NCBI GenBank assembly: GCA_025457915.1
Contig: JALOTL010000009.1
Coordinates: 1 to 64,000, forward strand
From: Spirochaetota bacterium
GTDB lineage: Bacteria > Spirochaetota > UBA4802 > UBA5550
Direction: 5' to 3'
Length of the DNA: 64,000 bases
Part shown: positions 16,552-26,272 of the stretch, piece by piece
How the letters are laid out: the number at the start of each line of letters is the position of its first letter
Numbering within the stretch: the first letter of the stretch is position 1
Notes under the pieces: generated by a model
Told to the model about the DNA's origin: nothing
The model's input: the letters and a program-made list of their open reading frames with translations, nothing else
Database searches by the model: none
Program-made: the position numbers and the translations under genes

Positions 16552-16579
16552 TTGACAATTAGCTTTCATTTTTTACTTT
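16552..16579 (+). promoter_or_regulatory. Predicted promoter of the second acyl-CoA dehydrogenase
   Basis: TTGACA (16552-16557), 16-base spacer, TACTTT (16574-16579). The predicted start near 16586 leaves a 45-base leader ending in the AGGAGG ribosome site. The same -10 hexamer occurs before htrA. Confidence 0.5.
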
Positions 16580-16630
16580 AAGATTCAGCTATGATAATGC
16601 AACGAAAATAAATTTAAATAGGAGGTTCTT

Positions 16631-18505
16631 ATGGCTCTGAACCCATGTATAGACACCAGAGACGTGAGATTCTGTCTTTTCGAACTGATTGAACTGGACA
16701 AGTTTGCAAAAAGCAATTCTCATTATTCTGATTTTGACAAGGACACCTTCAATGAATTCCTTGATCTCGCAGAAAGGATAGCCGTTGAACAGCTTTATCC
16801 CGCAAGCGTCGAAGGCGACAAATCCGGATGCAAATACGATCCCAAGACAAAAAATGTAATGATACCCGAAGCTTACAAAGCCCCGCTTAACGCTTTTTAT
16901 GAAGCGGGTTTCATGGGAGTCATAGACAGCCCTGATATCGGAGGCATGGGATTGCCGCACGTCATGGGAATGGCCACAAACGAGATATTCTGCACGGCAA
17001 GCTACCCGGCAATGATGTATCCGGGCCTCTCGCACGGCGCGATGCTCCTCATCAACAGTTTCGGCACGCAGGAACTGAAGGACACATACCTTCCCAAGAT
17101 GACATCAGGTGAATGGGGCGGGACCATGTGCCTTACTGAGCCGGATGCAGGTTCAGACGTTGGCGCACTCAAGACCAAGGCTGTCAAGCAGGCTGACGGC
17201 ACATATAAAATCCAGGGCCAGAAGATATTCATCTCTTCCGGCGACAACGACTATTACGATAACATGATACACCCCGTATTGGCCAGAATAGAAGGCGATC
17301 CGGGCGGAACGAAGGGCATTTCGATTTTTATAGTGCCGAAATACCTGGTCAAGAAAGACGGATCAAAAGGCGAATTCAACGACGTGGTGTGTTCTGGAAT
17401 CGAGCACAAGATGGGAATCAAGGGATCGGCCACCTGTTCGTTGAGTTTTGGCGACGAGGGCAAGTGCATTGGATATCTCCTCGGCGAAGAAAGGAAGGGC
17501 ATGAAGATCATGTTCCAGATGATGAACGAAGCGAGGCTGGGCGTAGGAATGCAGGGACTCGCGATATCCAGCACGGCCTACCACCATGCCGTCACATACG
17601 CAAGAAACAGGCTTCAGGGCGTGCACGTCACCCAGATGCTTAATCCCGAAGCGAAAAGCGTTACAATAATAAACCATCCCGACATCAAGAGGATGCTCCT
17701 CTGGATGAAGGCGCATGTTGAGGGCATGAGGGTGCTTTCTTATTACCTTGCACACAACCTCAACCTGGCCGAAGTCGGGGATGGCGAAATCAAAAAAGAG
17801 GCACAGGGAATTGTGGAAATCCTCATACCGATTTCAAAAGCGGGAAATACTGACACTTCAGTTCTCGTGACATCCGAAGCCGTCCAGGTTTACGGCGGTT
17901 ACGGTTTCTGTGCGGATTACCCCGTTGAACAGATGATGAGGGATTCTAAAATCACGGCCATATACGAGGGGACAAACGGTATACAGTCCATGGACCTCGC
18001 CATGAGGAAGATCCTGATGAACCCGGAGCAGTACAATTACAGCATACTCAAGAAGAGATTCAAAGAGGTTGCCGACAGGGCAAAGGGAATCGTCGAGGAA
18101 AAATACATCACAATGTTCGAAAAAGGCCTCCAGAAGCTTGATGAGGTAATCGAGATGATGAAGGCGCAGATGGCAGGCGGAAAATTCATGCACCTTTTCA
18201 TGGAAGCAACGCCGCTGCAGCAGGCCATGCACAGGCTGGCCCTTGCGTGGGCCCACCTGTGGTCGCTTACGGTAGCCATTCCGAAGATGAAGGAACTGGT
18301 GGGAGACCTCAAGGGAGAGGAAAGGGAGAAGCTCCTCGAGGACAACTACGAGGCAGCATACTACACCGGCCGAGTTCTCTCAGCTCAGTTCTATCTCGGT
18401 TATGAGTTCCCGAAATTTTTCGGACAGATAGAATCGCTTCTTTTCCAGGAAACTGCTGTTATTAAATCTTCAAGCCCGGTATTTACAGGCGCATTGAAAG
18501 AATAA
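16631..18505 (+). CDS. Long-form acyl-CoA dehydrogenase (about 600 residues, DmdC/AcdA-like)
   Basis: The 624-residue FAD enzyme has the acyl-CoA dehydrogenase core plus a C-terminal extension of the Acyl-CoA_dh_C type. Signatures are MCLTEPDAGSDVGALKTKA (FAD/substrate loop), EHKMGIKGSATCSLSFG, EARLGVGMQGLA and the terminal YGGYGFCADYPVEQMMRD followed by TAIYEGTNGIQ, where the catalytic base Glu is expected. The length matches the branch that includes DmdC-type and general medium/long-chain enzymes in beta-oxidation. A strong TAGGAGG site and a good promoter precede it, and a long terminator follows, so it is a single-gene unit. It could supply the first step for FadN/FadA encoded at 32682-36326. 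Chain-length preference cannot be read from the sequence. Confidence 0.95.
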   Translation: MALNPCIDTRDVRFCLFELIELDKFAKSNSHYSDFDKDTFNEFLDLAERIAVEQLYPASVEGDKSGCKYDPKTKNVMIPEAYKAPLNAFYEAGFMGVIDSPDIGGMGLPHVMGMATNEIFCTASYPAMMYPGLSHGAMLLINSFGTQELKDTYLPKMTSGEWGGTMCLTEPDAGSDVGALKTKAVKQADGTYKIQGQKIFISSGDNDYYDNMIHPVLARIEGDPGGTKGISIFIVPKYLVKKDGSKGEFNDVVCSGIEHKMGIKGSATCSLSFGDEGKCIGYLLGEERKGMKIMFQMMNEARLGVGMQGLAISSTAYHHAVTYARNRLQGVHVTQMLNPEAKSVTIINHPDIKRMLLWMKAHVEGMRVLSYYLAHNLNLAEVGDGEIKKEAQGIVEILIPISKAGNTDTSVLVTSEAVQVYGGYGFCADYPVEQMMRDSKITAIYEGTNGIQSMDLAMRKILMNPEQYNYSILKKRFKEVADRAKGIVEEKYITMFEKGLQKLDEVIEMMKAQMAGGKFMHLFMEATPLQQAMHRLALAWAHLWSLTVAIPKMKELVGDLKGEEREKLLEDNYEAAYYTGRVLSAQFYLGYEFPKFFGQIESLLFQETAVIKSSSPVFTGALKE

Positions 18506-18526
18506 CAAAAAGTTGCCATAAATTAT

Positions 18527-18568
18527 AAAAGATGGGCCGGTTTTTTTGACTGGCCCATCTTTTTTTTA
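18527..18568 (+). terminator. Intrinsic terminator of the acyl-CoA dehydrogenase gene
   Basis: 12-bp stem AAAAGATGGGCC / GGCCCATCTTTT with a 13-base loop, then further T residues. Confidence 0.9.
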
Positions 18569-18612
18569 TTAATACGGAAATCATTCGTTAATAAAGTATA
18601 TGAATCCGGTTG

Positions 18613-19746
18613 ATGCGGAATATTTTAATGAATGAAAAGCTGATCTGCGCGGTAACAATCTCAATCGTATCATCATATGCCATGAAGGGTGAATGGGACG
18701 ATCTTACCTTAAAAAATCCAGTGGATGTCTGCGAAAAAATTAATTCTTCCAACGATTTTGTTACACAGGAATTCATCGCCAGGATTTATCCGCGGGATCC
18801 GAAAGCTGCGGCCAGCATAATTATTGAAAAATGCGTGAATTCAGGGGTGAAAATAATAACGCTTTGGGATGATGATTATCCGACCTTTCTCAGGGAAATA
18901 TACAGGCCTCCTGCGGTTCTATATGTAAAAGGAGACCTGCCTCAGTCCGACATGATTGCCGTAGTCGGTACAAGAAATTCAGACGCAAGGTCTGCGGCCG
19001 TGGCCGTTAAAATATCTGAAGAGCTGGCGGGTTTCGGGTTCACAATAACAAGCGGGATGGCTATCGGAATTGACAGGACGGCCCATGAAAGCGCTCTTGA
19101 TTCGAATGGGGACACTGTCGGCGTGCTTGCAAACGGGATAGATATTATCTATCCACGCATGAACATGGATCTTTTTCACAGGATTTCATCCTCACATGGA
19201 TCATCCCTTGTATCGGAATATCCTCCAGGTGTTATATACGGGAAATGGACCTTTATCAGAAGAAATAGAATAATCAGCGGCCTTTCCATTGCTACTGTTA
19301 TTATCAAGGCCGGGGATAGAAGCGGCGCATTAATAACAGGCAGATACGCAATCGAACAGAACAGGGCCCTTTTCGTTTGCCCCGGACATTCATTCGATGA
19401 AGGTTTTGCGGGCTGTCATCGCTTGATACAGAACGGAGCGAGCCTTGTTTCCAGTACTGAAGATATATTGAGAGAATTAAATGTAAATTTCAAGAATATT
19501 CAAAAAAAAGACAATTGTTTTACTGATGCAGGTAACAGTGCGGATAATAATATAATAAAAGACCAGAATTCGGTCGATGATAATGACGAAAAAATCATGA
19601 GGATTTTATCCGGGGCCGGTGGTGATGTCGATTGGATCATTAGAAATTCAGGGTTATCTGCTCGTGAAGTAAATAAATCAATCATGATGCTCGAACTTCA
19701 GGGAAGGATATCCAGAAATGGAAATATGATCAGCAGAAAATTGTAA
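18613..19746 (+). CDS. dprA: DNA processing protein DprA (canonical copy)
   Basis: The 377-residue protein has the full DprA signature: MIAVVGTRNSD, SGMAIGIDRTAHESALDSNG, FIRRNRIISGLSIATVIIKA, SGALITGRYAIEQNRALF and GCHRLIQNGA. A C-terminal winged-helix-like domain ends it (DVDWIIRNSGLSAREVNKSI). DprA protects incoming ssDNA and loads RecA during transformation. The start is uncertain: TTG 18610, ATG 18613 or ATG 18628, none with a strong ribosome site. It lies upstream of a haem-c protein, topA and xerC/D on the same strand. The dprA-topA-xer order is common in bacteria; the inserted haem-protein gene is not. Confidence 0.95.
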   Translation: MRNILMNEKLICAVTISIVSSYAMKGEWDDLTLKNPVDVCEKINSSNDFVTQEFIARIYPRDPKAAASIIIEKCVNSGVKIITLWDDDYPTFLREIYRPPAVLYVKGDLPQSDMIAVVGTRNSDARSAAVAVKISEELAGFGFTITSGMAIGIDRTAHESALDSNGDTVGVLANGIDIIYPRMNMDLFHRISSSHGSSLVSEYPPGVIYGKWTFIRRNRIISGLSIATVIIKAGDRSGALITGRYAIEQNRALFVCPGHSFDEGFAGCHRLIQNGASLVSSTEDILRELNVNFKNIQKKDNCFTDAGNSADNNIIKDQNSVDDNDEKIMRILSGAGGDVDWIIRNSGLSAREVNKSIMMLELQGRISRNGNMISRKL

Positions 19747-19893
19747 AATCAGATTATGTTTAGATTTACTGATCTCGAATGATAATTGGAATATGGTTAA
19801 TGATGAAGGCAATGCACGGGATTTAATTTTAAGTTCTTGACTGTTTCATGAAAAGACGATAGAATATTTAAATAATTTTCCGGATATGATGAT

Positions 19894-20511
19894 ATGAAAT
19901 TTAAATATATACTTATCGGATTGATATCCTTTTTATTACTGATATCCATTTCACAGATTTTCAATATCCCTCCTTATGCAGACGATATTTTTTTGATCTA
20001 TAAATCAGGTTATTTCAACGAACTTGACAGGGAATTCATCATAATCAAGGATTCATTTGTCGCCGTGAAAACGCTGGGCAAACCTGAATATGGATGGATA
20101 TTTCTCGATGACATGGAAAAAAAACATGGCATGAAACTCACGGTATACAACAGGGACGGATATTTGATTACCGCGCCAGGAAAAAAAAATGAAACTGCTG
20201 ATTTGATGATAAAAAATATTCTGGCCATCAAGGGAAACGATATACATCATGATATCGGACCGATGAAATACAGAGCCGTGATGCCCGTAACCGGCGATTC
20301 ATCATGCGGGTTTTGTCATAAAAATATTGAGAAAAAGCCGGTTATCGGAGCAATCCGTATTGAAAGGAATTACGATGCCCACGTTTATTATTCCGCCGAG
20401 AGAATTCTAATATTCATTTTCACGTCAATTATTCTTCTTGCGGGCCTTTTTTTTATCGTACATTGGGAGCCTGCTAAAAACGTCAAAGAATTGTTTGACA
20501 AAAAAAGATAA
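19894..20511 (+). CDS. Membrane-anchored protein with a CxxCH haem-c motif, possible sensor domain
   Basis: The 205-residue protein has an N-terminal membrane segment (about 4-22), an extracytoplasmic domain (about 25-165), a second membrane segment (about 169-190) and a short basic tail. The outer domain carries one CGFCH sequence (Cys138, Cys141, His142) preceded by YRAVMPVTGDSS. The layout of two membrane helices bracketing a small domain with CxxCH near its end resembles DUF3365/Tll0287-like haem sensor modules, but no HAMP, kinase or cyclase output follows. Redox or gas sensing, or electron transfer, is an inference. It lies between dprA and topA, with a GGATATGAT ribosome site before the ATG. 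The haem-binding call is plausible, the function unknown. Confidence 0.65.
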   Translation: MKFKYILIGLISFLLLISISQIFNIPPYADDIFLIYKSGYFNELDREFIIIKDSFVAVKTLGKPEYGWIFLDDMEKKHGMKLTVYNRDGYLITAPGKKNETADLMIKNILAIKGNDIHHDIGPMKYRAVMPVTGDSSCGFCHKNIEKKPVIGAIRIERNYDAHVYYSAERILIFIFTSIILLAGLFFIVHWEPAKNVKELFDKKR

Positions 20512-20555
20512 ACAATCCCTGCTGTACACTGAATTAAATTAAAGCGGGATTAAAA

Positions 20556-22658
20556 GTGAAAAAACAGAAGATCAAGTACAATACACTGGTCATTGTCGAA
20601 TCTCCGTCCAAGGCCAGAACAATAAATAAATATCTCGGAAGCGATTACATTATCTCTTCATCCGTAGGCCATATCATCGACCTGCCGAAATCAAGACTGG
20701 CTATTGATATTGAAAATAATTTCAAGCCTGAATATATAACGATAAGGGGGAAGGCAAAGATACTGAATTCCCTTAAGAAGCTCGCGTCTGAAACTTTAAA
20801 TGTCCTGCTTGCAACAGACCCGGATAGAGAGGGTGAGGCAATTTCATGGCATCTGTCCAACGCATTGGCTCAGAAGAACAGCAATATAAAAAGAATAGAG
20901 TTTAATGAAATAACCGAGGCGGCAGTAAAAGAGGCTATAAAGCACCCGCGGAATATTAACATGGATCTGGTAAACGCCCAGCAGGCAAGGAGGATACTGG
21001 ACCGGATAGTCGGTTATTACATAAGTCCCATCTTATGGAAAAAAATCAAAAAAGGACTTTCCGCCGGGAGGGTCCAGTCAGTCGCTCTCAAGGTGATATG
21101 TGAACGGGAAAAGGAAATTGAGGCTTTCATTCCAGAAGAATACTGGAGCCTTGACGCGGAACTCGCTTATCACACCAGGAAACTCCTGGCGTCGCTGAAC
21201 GAATATAAGGGCCAAAAGATCAAGCTGAGTAACAGGGCGGAACTGGATGAAGTTCTCGATCATTTAAAAGACAAGGTGTTCACGGTTTCAGACGTAAAAA
21301 AACAGGAAAGGAAACGGAGACCTTCATCCCCATACATTACAAGCAAGCTCCAGCAGGATGCGGCCAACAGGCTCGGTTATACATCTCAGAAAACCATGAT
21401 CGTCGCCCAGCAGCTCTATGAAGGAATTGAAATCACTGAAGAAGGACCAACGGGACTCATTACATACATGAGAACGGATTCCACCAGGGTTTCCGAGACA
21501 GCTATAACATCAGTAAGAAATTATATCGCGTCTGAATTCGGAGCCGAATATCTTCCGGAATTCCCGAATCAATATCAGAATAGGAAGGGGGCACAGGATG
21601 CGCATGAAGCCATAAGGCCCACCGATGTCAGCAGGACGCCTGAATCTCTGAAGGCGGACCTGACAAGGGAGCAATACAAACTGTATGAATTGATATGGTC
21701 AAAATTCGTTTCTTCACAGATGACGCCTGAAATATCAGAAATGACTTCGGTAGTGGTCAGGGCCGGGGAGTGCGTCTTCAGGATCTCAGGCAGCAGGGTG
21801 CTTTTCAATGGATTTACCGCTGCCGACAGGAGCGATAGAACGGAAAAACACCCCGTTCCGGATTTAAAATCCGGCGATCAACTGAATCTTGTCGAGTTTA
21901 AACCGGAGCAGCATTTTACAACTCCTCCGCCCAGATTCAACGATGCGTCGCTGGTGAAATTTCTGGAGGAATCCGGCATAGGCAGACCTTCAACTTATGC
22001 TCCGACAATAACAACGCTGAATAAAAGATATTATATCGTGAGGTCCGGCAAACAGCTGGTGCCAACCACGCTTGGGAAGATAGTGAACGATATCATGATC
22101 AAGCATTTCAGTTCGCTCCTGTCAATAGATTTTACAGTCAAGATGGAGGAAAAACTGGATCTGATTGAGGAATCCAAATCAGACACTCTGAACATGTTAA
22201 GGGAGTTCTATGATCCCTTTAAAACTGAAGTTGACAAGGCAGAGATTAATATTGAAGAAATGAAAAATATTCTCGATGAAGAAACTGATCTTGTCTGCGA
22301 AAACTGCGGGAAAAAGATGATCAAGAAACTCGGCAAGTATGGTTTTTTCCTGGCATGTTCGGGTTTCCCGGAATGCAGAAACTCGAAGCCTATACCTCTG
22401 GGCATATGTCCGAAATGCGGAACCGGAAATATAATAAAAAGAAGTTCGAAAAAGGGAAGGGGAAGTTTTTTCGCATGTTCAAATTATCCTTCCTGCGATT
22501 TTTTCACGCGGGACAATCCTTCCGAAAGCCCGTGTCCCAAGTGCGGAAGCATCCTTCTTGTTAAAAGGCTGAAGGGAAGGGGTGAAAACCATTACTGCGT
22601 CAAGGAGGGCTGCGGTTATCAGATAGACCTTCTTGATGAGAAAATGACCCGGTCATGA
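20556..22658 (+). CDS. topA: DNA topoisomerase I
   Basis: The 700-residue type IA topoisomerase relaxes negative supercoils. The Toprim domain at the N-terminus reads LVIVESPSKARTINKYLG and ATDPDREGEAISWHL. The active-site Tyr is in GLITYMRTDSTRVS near residue 305, and ESGIGRPSTYAPTI is also present. The C-terminus carries three Cys4 zinc ribbons (CENCG..CSGFPEC; CPKCG..CSNYPSC; CPKCG..CVKEGC). The start is GTG 20556. The stop overlaps the ATG of the recombinase gene by 4 bases (ATGA). Confidence 0.97.
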   Translation: MKKQKIKYNTLVIVESPSKARTINKYLGSDYIISSSVGHIIDLPKSRLAIDIENNFKPEYITIRGKAKILNSLKKLASETLNVLLATDPDREGEAISWHLSNALAQKNSNIKRIEFNEITEAAVKEAIKHPRNINMDLVNAQQARRILDRIVGYYISPILWKKIKKGLSAGRVQSVALKVICEREKEIEAFIPEEYWSLDAELAYHTRKLLASLNEYKGQKIKLSNRAELDEVLDHLKDKVFTVSDVKKQERKRRPSSPYITSKLQQDAANRLGYTSQKTMIVAQQLYEGIEITEEGPTGLITYMRTDSTRVSETAITSVRNYIASEFGAEYLPEFPNQYQNRKGAQDAHEAIRPTDVSRTPESLKADLTREQYKLYELIWSKFVSSQMTPEISEMTSVVVRAGECVFRISGSRVLFNGFTAADRSDRTEKHPVPDLKSGDQLNLVEFKPEQHFTTPPPRFNDASLVKFLEESGIGRPSTYAPTITTLNKRYYIVRSGKQLVPTTLGKIVNDIMIKHFSSLLSIDFTVKMEEKLDLIEESKSDTLNMLREFYDPFKTEVDKAEINIEEMKNILDEETDLVCENCGKKMIKKLGKYGFFLACSGFPECRNSKPIPLGICPKCGTGNIIKRSSKKGRGSFFACSNYPSCDFFTRDNPSESPCPKCGSILLVKRLKGRGENHYCVKEGCGYQIDLLDEKMTRS

Positions 22659-23599
22659 TTTCTGAAATCGATGAATTCATGGACTACCTGAGGATCGAGA
22701 AGAATTCGTCGATGAAGACAGTCAATTCATATAATACAGATCTCATACTGCTTTATAAATTTCTGACAGGCGATTTCCACGACATCAAGAATTATAATTA
22801 TGAAATCAATGCTGTCATCGAGGATGATGACGTATTAATAGATTCCATAAGTAAATCCGACTTGATAAGCTTCATTGAATTCTCATATGATTCCGGTTTG
22901 AAAAAATCCTCAATTGAAAGAAGAATCGCTTCCATCAAGAGTTTTTTCAGATATCTATACAACAGGGATACCATAAAATTCAATCCTTCGGAAAAGCTGA
23001 TTTATCCCAAGAAAGAATCAAGGCTGCCGAAATTTCTTTATCTTGAACAAATTAATGCCATAATCGACTTTACGCCTGAAGGCCTGATTGATTTCAGGGA
23101 CAGGGCATTGCTTGAAACTTTTTATTCCACAGGATGCAGGGTTTCAGAGTTATGTTCTGCTGATGTTTCCGATTGTGATTTTGAAAACTCGAGATTAAAG
23201 GTTACAGGCAAGGGCTCTGAAGACAGGATCGTATTTCTTACCTGTTCTGCGGTTTTCCACCTAAAAAAATATTTTTTTGAGAGGACAAAAATCCACGGGC
23301 GGCCTTCAGGTCCTCTTTTCATCAATTCAAAGGGCGGTAGGATTACAGAAAGGGGGGTTTTCAACATAGTTTCAAAGAGAGCGAAAGATGCCGGTTATCC
23401 CGGAGTAACACCTCATACACTGCGACATAGTTTTGCGACTGAACTGCTTGACCAGGGAGCGGACATCAGGGCCGTGCAGGAGATGCTGGGCCATAAAAAT
23501 CTTTCAACGACTCAGATTTATACCCATACCACCAAATCAAGGTTAAAAAAGATTTATGAAAAATATCACCCTCATTCCGGAAAAAAAAAGAAGGATTGA
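22655..23599 (+). CDS. xerC/xerD: Tyrosine recombinase of the XerC/XerD family
   Basis: The 314-residue integrase-fold protein has the full catalytic set: Arg in GCRVSEL (near 160), Lys in TGKGSEDRIV, HTLRHSFATELLDQG (His, Arg), LGHKNLSTTQIYTH (His and nucleophile Tyr near 288). The N-terminal SAM-like core-binding domain carries a small acidic insertion (NAVIEDDDV). Family role: resolving chromosome dimers at dif. The 4-base overlap with topA and the housekeeping context argue against a mobile-element integrase. XerC and XerD cannot be separated by sight. Its 3' end overlaps the convergent radical SAM gene by 28 bases. Confidence 0.92.
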   Translation: MISEIDEFMDYLRIEKNSSMKTVNSYNTDLILLYKFLTGDFHDIKNYNYEINAVIEDDDVLIDSISKSDLISFIEFSYDSGLKKSSIERRIASIKSFFRYLYNRDTIKFNPSEKLIYPKKESRLPKFLYLEQINAIIDFTPEGLIDFRDRALLETFYSTGCRVSELCSADVSDCDFENSRLKVTGKGSEDRIVFLTCSAVFHLKKYFFERTKIHGRPSGPLFINSKGGRITERGVFNIVSKRAKDAGYPGVTPHTLRHSFATELLDQGADIRAVQEMLGHKNLSTTQIYTHTTKSRLKKIYEKYHPHSGKKKKD

Positions 23600-24558
23600 T
23601 CGTTATAAAGAAATCCCTGCCTTGTTCCGCGTTTTTTAAATTCATCATTAACCGCCTTGATTACAGTACCTTTATGCAATCCCCATGAGGGCGCGACAAG
23701 TGAATCCGCGCTCCGGTCTCCTGCAATCCTGTGGATTATGATATTTTCAGAAAGCCGTTCAATAAAATCGCATAAAGTGGAAACATATTCATCCATTGTA
23801 AGGAGCTTGATATGCCCGGATTTATAAATTGCGGAGAGGGCCGTATTTTGTATGACATGAAGATGGTGGAATTTTATTCCCTGTATTTCCAATCGGTTAA
23901 TTTCAAGGGCGGTGTCCATCATGTCGTTCCATGTTTCCCCTGGTATTCCGAGGATGATATGAAGGCATACCGGAATGTTCCTCATCCTGGCCCTCTTAAC
24001 AGAATCTAACGTGGAACGATGATCATGGCCTCTTTTCAGAAATTCAAGGCTTGGATTATGCATGGATTGCATGCCGATTTCAAGCCACAGTTCAAATTGA
24101 TCCTTCATGTATCCGGAAATGAGGTCTAATATTTCATCTGAAAGGCAATCAGGTCTTGTTCCGATCATCAGCCCGATCACGTTTTCTGATCGAACGGCAG
24201 CGTCGTACGTTTCTTTTAGAATTTTAACGGCAGCATTCGTGTTGGTAAAAGCCTGGAAGTATGCGATAAACCTTGTATTTACATCGATACGATCGAAATT
24301 ATTTTTTGCAGCCGACATCTGAAGCTTGATGTCCGAAATACCCTTGATTGAAGGTGAAGCGGAACCGTCATCTGAACAATATATGCATCCGGTATTCCCA
24401 GGTTTTATATTTCTATTGGGACATCCGAACCCGGCATTAATCGGCAGCTTGAGGACCCTGCACCCGTATTTCGACCACAGGTAGTCGCCGAAGAAGCGAT
24501 ATGGTTTTTCGGAAATTTGCCCGTTTTTATAGGGCTTTATTTTTTTCTCCGTTTGCAA
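23572..24558 (-). CDS. yhcC: YhcC-family radical SAM protein
   Basis: The protein matches the YhcC/TIGR01212 radical SAM family. The start of the homologous core is YRFFGDYLWSKYGCRVLKLP, followed by the [4Fe-4S] Cys set in GFGCPNRN and CIYCSDDGSAS, a variant spacing typical of this family. YFQAFTNTNA, IGTRPDCL, LWLEIGMQS and HIILGIPGETWNDM follow. The biochemical role of the family is not established. The start is unclear: ATG 24633 would overlap the upstream amidase gene by 107 bases, so I prefer TTG 24558 (328 residues), which overlaps by 32. Coupling to the amidase gene is likely. Family certain, start uncertain. Confidence 0.88.
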   Translation of the reverse strand: MQTEKKIKPYKNGQISEKPYRFFGDYLWSKYGCRVLKLPINAGFGCPNRNIKPGNTGCIYCSDDGSASPSIKGISDIKLQMSAAKNNFDRIDVNTRFIAYFQAFTNTNAAVKILKETYDAAVRSENVIGLMIGTRPDCLSDEILDLISGYMKDQFELWLEIGMQSMHNPSLEFLKRGHDHRSTLDSVKRARMRNIPVCLHIILGIPGETWNDMMDTALEINRLEIQGIKFHHLHVIQNTALSAIYKSGHIKLLTMDEYVSTLCDFIERLSENIIIHRIAGDRSADSLVAPSWGLHKGTVIKAVNDEFKKRGTRQGFLYNDQSFFFFPE

Positions 24559-26272
24559 AATAAGAATTTTTAAGGTACTGCTGGTTTTGGTATTTCCCCG
24601 GGTTGAGAAGTATCTTGGTGACCCTGCTGACATTCTTTACGGTTAAATTTTTATTAAGTGTGACAAGGTATATTCCTCTGGTGAAACTGGCATTTTTATA
24701 TTCTTTTTTCTGAACTACAATCTTTTTTTTCTTTTTGCTGGAATAGGTCAGGATTCTTTTTTTAATTACGAATTTTGCATTTTTAAGAGATGATGTAATT
24801 TTTTTTAATGATGTCTTATCTGGCTCAAGGGCCGTCTGTACCGCATCCTCGAGGGTCTGACCTGCATCCAGTGTTAATATTACCGGCAGTGATAAGGGGG
24901 CCCTGACTACCGTATTGATGTATACGTGGCTTTTTTCAATATGACCGTTATATCCGTTTGAATCGTTAATAACCGGCCTCTGTTTAAGTTCAACCGAGTA
25001 TCTTTTATGATATGCGGAAAACACCGGGTTATGACTCAGGCTTTTTCTCGCAAGCCTGAAGTAATACCTGGCTTTTTTATTCTGCTTCTTATTTTTAAAT
25101 TTTACAGCAGTTTTGTAATAGATTTCTGATCTTTCAAGTCGGGGCCTTATTTCTGAAAAATATTTTATATAACCGTCATGATTCGGCGAGGAATAATTTT
25201 TTTGCATGACCCTGATGGCATTCAGGGCCTTATCGGTGCAACCCTTTCGAAGGTAATATACGGATATCCTGGCCAGTTTTAATGAATCAATATTGTCCTT
25301 TGGATTTTCATCATTCAGTTTTTTTACACTTGATCCTGATATATCAACGCCGAATGTATCGGCTATGGCATCGAGAAGTGAATCATATTGCGATTCAGCT
25401 ATTTTTTTTACATATTCCGGGTCCCTTAATTTTTTTTCTTCTTCAGGGTTTGAAATAAATCCGGATTCGTAAATGACTGAAACGGGAAAATCAACGAAAT
25501 AGCTGAAACGTGAATCTCCAACTGCACCGAAATCCCAGTTGTTAGGCTTGAGTCCCCGAGACATGAGGTATTCCTTCAGTTTAAACGCGTAGTTTCTCGA
25601 AAGTCCGCTTGCATCGAGCTTGTTATAAAGGGTCAGGAAACCTGAATAAGATCCGGTGACGTATGTCAGCATTTTAAGTCCCCATTCATTTCGCGTGATG
25701 TGGAACCCGGTAAGATTGGCCCTTCCGCTCGCCTTATGTATCACCGATACATTATTTAGGTGTTCAGAAATAATGATAAACGCGCCTGCTTCTTTTGAAA
25801 GGGCCACCGTGGTTGAAAAAGGGATATCATTATAAATATCACTTTCACCTTTTAAAACAGAAAGGAAATCCGGTGTTGTCCTGATTTCGATATGCTTGTT
25901 TTTGATGAAAAGTCTGTATAATTCCCTTGATAGCATTATCGAATAATATTCTTCCGGTTTTCCTGTGCAACTCTGCCGTTTGGTTGCCGCTCCTCCCTGC
26001 CATCTGCCGTCCGGGAGCTTCCCGTGTGCCGGATCGAAGAATATTATCAGTTTTTTATTGTTTTTAAGGTTGTCGTACAGGTCTGAATATGTGGCGTCAA
26101 TGCAGTTTATTATTTCTGAAAGTGCAATACGATCCTGTTCATTTTTTTCATTTTTTATTATATTATTTATTGCATTTGACTGGGTTTTATGCAATTCTTG
26201 ATCTGAGGCAATGGAGTAGTTAAAGCTTAATGTGATAAAAAAGAAGACAGCGGCAATGATAAGTCGGTTCAT
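24527..26272 (-). CDS. Secreted N-acetylmuramoyl-L-alanine amidase (Amidase_3) with C-terminal extension
   Basis: The 581-residue protein has a signal peptide (MNRLIIAAVFFFITLSF, cleavage near SIAS). An Amidase_3 domain (about 70-290) carries zinc ligands His in FFDPAHG, Glu in EEYYSIMLSREL and His in ISEHLNN, and the catalytic Glu in VIYESGFISNPEEE. It cleaves the bond between MurNAc and the stem peptide. Residues from 320 on have TPR-like helical stretches (ARISVYYLRKGCTDKALNAI, KARYYFRLARKSL) and a Lys-rich end that is not part of the standard enzyme; it may help positioning in the envelope. The start codon has a clear signal sequence. The YhcC-type gene overlaps its 3' end. Confidence 0.88.
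   Translation of the reverse strand: MNRLIIAAVFFFITLSFNYSIASDQELHKTQSNAINNIIKNEKNEQDRIALSEIINCIDATYSDLYDNLKNNKKLIIFFDPAHGKLPDGRWQGGAATKRQSCTGKPEEYYSIMLSRELYRLFIKNKHIEIRTTPDFLSVLKGESDIYNDIPFSTTVALSKEAGAFIIISEHLNNVSVIHKASGRANLTGFHITRNEWGLKMLTYVTGSYSGFLTLYNKLDASGLSRNYAFKLKEYLMSRGLKPNNWDFGAVGDSRFSYFVDFPVSVIYESGFISNPEEEKKLRDPEYVKKIAESQYDSLLDAIADTFGVDISGSSVKKLNDENPKDNIDSLKLARISVYYLRKGCTDKALNAIRVMQKNYSSPNHDGYIKYFSEIRPRLERSEIYYKTAVKFKNKKQNKKARYYFRLARKSLSHNPVFSAYHKRYSVELKQRPVINDSNGYNGHIEKSHVYINTVVRAPLSLPVILTLDAGQTLEDAVQTALEPDKTSLKKITSSLKNAKFVIKKRILTYSSKKKKKIVVQKKEYKNASFTRGIYLVTLNKNLTVKNVSRVTKILLNPGKYQNQQYLKNSYFANGEKNKAL

Noticed and set aside
22655-23599. Tyrosine recombinase as the mark of an integrated element
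   Set aside because: It overlaps topA by 4 bases and lacks an att-like tRNA duplication or phage/element genes nearby; the topA-xer arrangement is a housekeeping layout.
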